Shown here: positions 16,054 to 18,087 of the stretch, in pieces
Layout: every line of letters starts with the position of its first letter
Numbering within the stretch: the stretch's first letter is position 1
Assembly (NCBI GenBank): GCA_002452555.1
Contig: DKER01000153.1
Location: 1 to 18,087, forward strand
Reading direction: 5' to 3'
Origin: Fidelibacterota bacterium UBA6817
GTDB lineage: Bacteria > Fidelibacterota > Fidelibacteria > Fidelibacterales > Fidelibacteraceae
Length of the DNA stretch: 18,087 bases
The notes under the pieces: generated by a model
The model's database searches: none
What the model saw: the letters and a program-made list of their open reading frames with translations, nothing else
Told to the model about the DNA's origin: nothing
Position numbers and translations under genes: made by a program

Positions 16054-16869
16054 ATGAGACTCAAGATATCATTGAAACCGGCAAATATACATAAGAGTCT
16101 GTTCGTATTCTTTGTTCCGGTTATAATTCCTGCTATACTTCTTTCTTCTCCCAATCCCACCCGGTATCCGGTTTATCTGGTACACGGAATTCTGGGATTT
16201 CCGGAAGTGCTCAGCCTTTTGGAGTGGCGATTTGAGCAGAAGGGGTATACAACTTACAGCTATTATTATCCGTCTATAGAAAAAACGATTCGTGAACACG
16301 GAATCGATTTTGGCAAATGGATACTTGAACAGACCGGTCGCGATACGATTTTATTGGTAACGCATAGTATGGGGAATCTTGTCGCCCGAGAGATGCACAA
16401 TACCTATCCGCAGATCCCTGTTTACCGTTGGATTATGATTGCTCCGCCCAATCAGGGGGCCCAATCAGCAGACCTGTGGAGTAAAATTCCCCTTTATCGT
16501 AAAGTAACCGATACTCCGGGACAGGAATTGAGATTTTCCTATGATAATGCTTCCTATAAACAGCTTCCACTGCCAAAATGTGAGTTTGCCATTATTGCCG
16601 GTGGTATGAAGAATGATGTGGGTTTCAGTCTTTTACTGGATGGCGATGACGATGGTAAGGTCCGAGTAGAAGAAACATACCTGGAAGGCTATGTCGATCA
16701 TATCATTTTGCCCCAGGTGCATACAGAACTTGTGTTTGCAAAAAACACGTTTGAACAGGCAGACCATTTTTTTCATACAGGCCGTTTCGATACCAGCCTT
16801 GTGAATAAAGAATTTCCCCTGAATCTGGGGAAAATATTGGACTTATTGAACCGTGGAGATTCAAGGTGA
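16054..16869 (+). CDS. Exported alpha/beta hydrolase, lipase-like
   Basis: This 271-residue protein has an N-terminal hydrophobic segment (about 14-31), probably a signal peptide or membrane anchor, so it acts in the periplasm or at the membrane. The alpha/beta-hydrolase core has an oxyanion-hole-type YLVHGILGFPE (41-51) and the nucleophile elbow THSMGN with S105. Likely triad partners are an aspartate in the DGDDDGKV stretch (about 196-203) and H223 (QVHTEL). This arrangement is like triacylglycerol lipases and PGAP1-type esterases, so a lipid or ester substrate is plausible. The ATG at 16054 is one base after the flippase-like stop and follows AAGGAAA with good spacing. It is the last gene of the tight run. 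It might remodel an acyl group on the cluster's product, but this is inferred from position only. Confidence 0.85.
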   Translation: MRLKISLKPANIHKSLFVFFVPVIIPAILLSSPNPTRYPVYLVHGILGFPEVLSLLEWRFEQKGYTTYSYYYPSIEKTIREHGIDFGKWILEQTGRDTILLVTHSMGNLVAREMHNTYPQIPVYRWIMIAPPNQGAQSADLWSKIPLYRKVTDTPGQELRFSYDNASYKQLPLPKCEFAIIAGGMKNDVGFSLLLDGDDDGKVRVEETYLEGYVDHIILPQVHTELVFAKNTFEQADHFFHTGRFDTSLVNKEFPLNLGKILDLLNRGDSR

Positions 16870-16908
16870 AACAGGTTAATGTTATCAAAAAAAATATTTT
16901 TCCGTATT

Positions 16909-16914
16909 TATAAG
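16909..16914 (+). promoter_or_regulatory. Candidate -10 element upstream of the hydroxyacid dehydrogenase gene
   Basis: The 76-base gap after the lipase-like gene is AT-rich. It contains TATAAG, one base from the -10 consensus, preceded by an A/T tract (16887-16901). No -35 element at standard spacing is convincing; TTATCA at 16882-16887 is 21 bases away. A strong GGAGTGA ribosome binding site (16935-16941) follows. This suggests, but does not prove, separate transcription of the next gene. Confidence 0.3.
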
Positions 16915-16945
16915 CAAAGAGTAAATCCTTCTTTGGAGTGATCAC

Positions 16946-17902
16946 ATGAAAATTATTGTTTTGGAAGGATACACCCTTAACCCCGGCGATCTGGACTGGG
17001 GAGTGCTGACGGCGCTGGGGGATGTAACAATCTATGAAAGAACGTCAGATGATGAAATAAGCGAACGAGCAAAGGATGCAGATGCCATATTGTCGAATAA
17101 ATACCGGTTGACGGCGGATGTTTTCTCACAGCTTCAAAATCTGAAATATGTTGGTGTTCTTGCCACGGGTTATGACAGTATTGATGTCAACACGGCAATT
17201 AAGCACGGAATAACAGTGACAAACGTCCCAACTTACGGCACCCGTTCCGTAGCACAGATGACCTTTGCACACATCCTTCATATTTCACATAAACTTGCAG
17301 AACATGACCATGGAGTAAAAGCCGGGAAATGGTCCGGCGTTCCGGATTACTGTTATTGGGATTATCCGCAAACAGAACTGGCTGACAAAGTTTTTGGCAT
17401 ATTGGGAATGGGAAGGATAGGCAGGGCTGCGGCGGAGATCGGAGAAGCCTTCGGCATGAAAATACAATATTTTGATCCGGTCCCGGTGAAAAGCATAAGA
17501 GATCGGTGGGCTTCTGTTTCTTTACGGGAACTATTTGAGAGCAGTGATATTCTTAGTCTTCATTGTCCCCTGACGCCTGAAACAAAAGAGATTGTGAATA
17601 GAGATCACCTGAAACTCATGAAAAACACGGCCATCCTGATTAACACGAGCCGGGGAGGGCTGGTCAACAGCACAGATCTGGCAGAGGCCTTGAATAAAGG
17701 GATTATTTCTGCCGCAGGGCTGGACGTCCTTGATAAAGAACCGCCTCCGAATGACCATCCTCTGATCGGTATTCCCAACTGTTTTATCACTCCCCATATT
17801 GCCTGGGCAACACAAGCGGCCAGACAACGCCTGCTGAATACGGCCGTTGAAAATTTGAAAGCGTTCATGCGCGGAGAAAAGTTGAATGAAATCATCTCTT
17901 AA
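16946..17902 (+). CDS. D-2-hydroxyacid dehydrogenase, glycerate dehydrogenase-like
   Basis: This NAD(H)-dependent cytoplasmic enzyme reduces a 2-oxoacid, such as hydroxypyruvate, to the D-2-hydroxyacid. The 318-residue protein has the typical two-domain layout. Its start GYTLNPGDLDW (8-18) is characteristic of the glycerate dehydrogenase group. The nucleotide-binding loop is GILGMGRIG (151-159), and D177 at the end of the second strand favours NAD over NADP. The catalytic residues are R236 (NTSRGGLVN), E265 (DVLDKEPPP) and H284 (ITPHIAW). The ATG at 16946 has GGAGTGA upstream. The gene is separated from the preceding operon and followed by non-coding DNA. Candidate substrates are hydroxypyruvate or glyoxylate; other 2-oxoacids cannot be excluded. 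Confidence 0.94.
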   Translation: MKIIVLEGYTLNPGDLDWGVLTALGDVTIYERTSDDEISERAKDADAILSNKYRLTADVFSQLQNLKYVGVLATGYDSIDVNTAIKHGITVTNVPTYGTRSVAQMTFAHILHISHKLAEHDHGVKAGKWSGVPDYCYWDYPQTELADKVFGILGMGRIGRAAAEIGEAFGMKIQYFDPVPVKSIRDRWASVSLRELFESSDILSLHCPLTPETKEIVNRDHLKLMKNTAILINTSRGGLVNSTDLAEALNKGIISAAGLDVLDKEPPPNDHPLIGIPNCFITPHIAWATQAARQRLLNTAVENLKAFMRGEKLNEIIS

Positions 17903-18056
17903 GTTAAAAAATTCGATGGCAAGGATATGTGAAAACACAAAAATGTTAAAGGATAGGGTTTAGAGAAGTTAGAATAATGAATCGAACCGCTAAATTCCTG
18001 AACACCGTTGTGAGTAATTTAAAACCCGGGCTTGGATCCAACATGCACCGCGAGCC

Positions 18057-18087
18057 TCAACCTCTCAACGTCTCAACCTCTCTTACC
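18057..18087 (+). repeat. Short tandem repeat, 8-base unit, cut by the window end
   Basis: Three consecutive 8-base units read TCAACCTC (18057-18064), TCAACGTC (18065-18072) and TCAACCTC (18073-18080). They are followed by a degenerate partial unit TCTTACC up to the window edge. The array may continue beyond the window. It lies in the 185-base non-coding stretch after the dehydrogenase gene (17903-18087), in which I see no gene, no clear terminator hairpin and no tRNA. Confidence 0.6.

Overview
The window is chromosomal DNA of moderate GC content, and all genes that can be supported lie on the + strand. The best clue to the host is the exported M28 peptidase, which ends in a C-terminal sorting domain carrying an NYPNPFNP motif and a GVYIYRL strand. 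That domain is typical of the Fibrobacteres-Chlorobi-Bacteroidetes (FCB) group and neighbours such as Ignavibacteria, Calditrichota, Marinimicrobia and KSB1. An outer-membrane beta-barrel protein supports a Gram-negative cell. The exact phylum cannot be read from this window alone. I see no tRNA, rRNA, CRISPR array, insertion sequence, integrase or phage gene.

Layout. (1) 1-3385: the 3' end of a single-chain glycyl-tRNA synthetase gene, an exported M28 zinc aminopeptidase, and a DapF-family protein in which both catalytic cysteine positions are serine. (2) 3472-7465: a 1005-residue protein with a long helical, basic N-terminal part, a VGR-type P-loop ATPase module and a C-terminal winged-helix-like end. 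Its stop overlaps the start of an MscS-type channel gene, so the two are probably made together. I know of no described system with this pairing. (3) 7549-16869: eight genes, one of them frameshifted, with gaps of 5 bases or fewer or with overlaps. They encode a Nudix ADP-sugar pyrophosphatase, the glycogen branching enzyme GlgB, a GT-B glycosyltransferase split by a frameshift, a Wzi-like outer-membrane protein, a membrane GT2 glycosyltransferase, a radical SAM/SPASM protein, a flippase-like membrane protein of the LPG-synthase TM family, and an exported alpha/beta hydrolase. (4) 16946-17902: a D-2-hydroxyacid dehydrogenase with its own ribosome binding site. (5) 17903-18087: non-coding DNA that runs into an 8-base tandem repeat cut by the window edge.

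How they may work together. The Nudix-GlgB pair could adjust ADP-glucose and storage polysaccharide. The following six genes look like an envelope pathway: two glycosyltransferases, an iron-sulfur radical enzyme, an integral membrane transport-like protein, an outer-membrane barrel and an exported hydrolase. They could build, modify or move a surface glycan or glycolipid. This is inferred from domains and gene order only.

Most worth a second look: the ATPase-MscS pair, the DapF homologue with two serines, the envelope operon with its radical SAM enzyme, and the frameshift in the GT-B gene.
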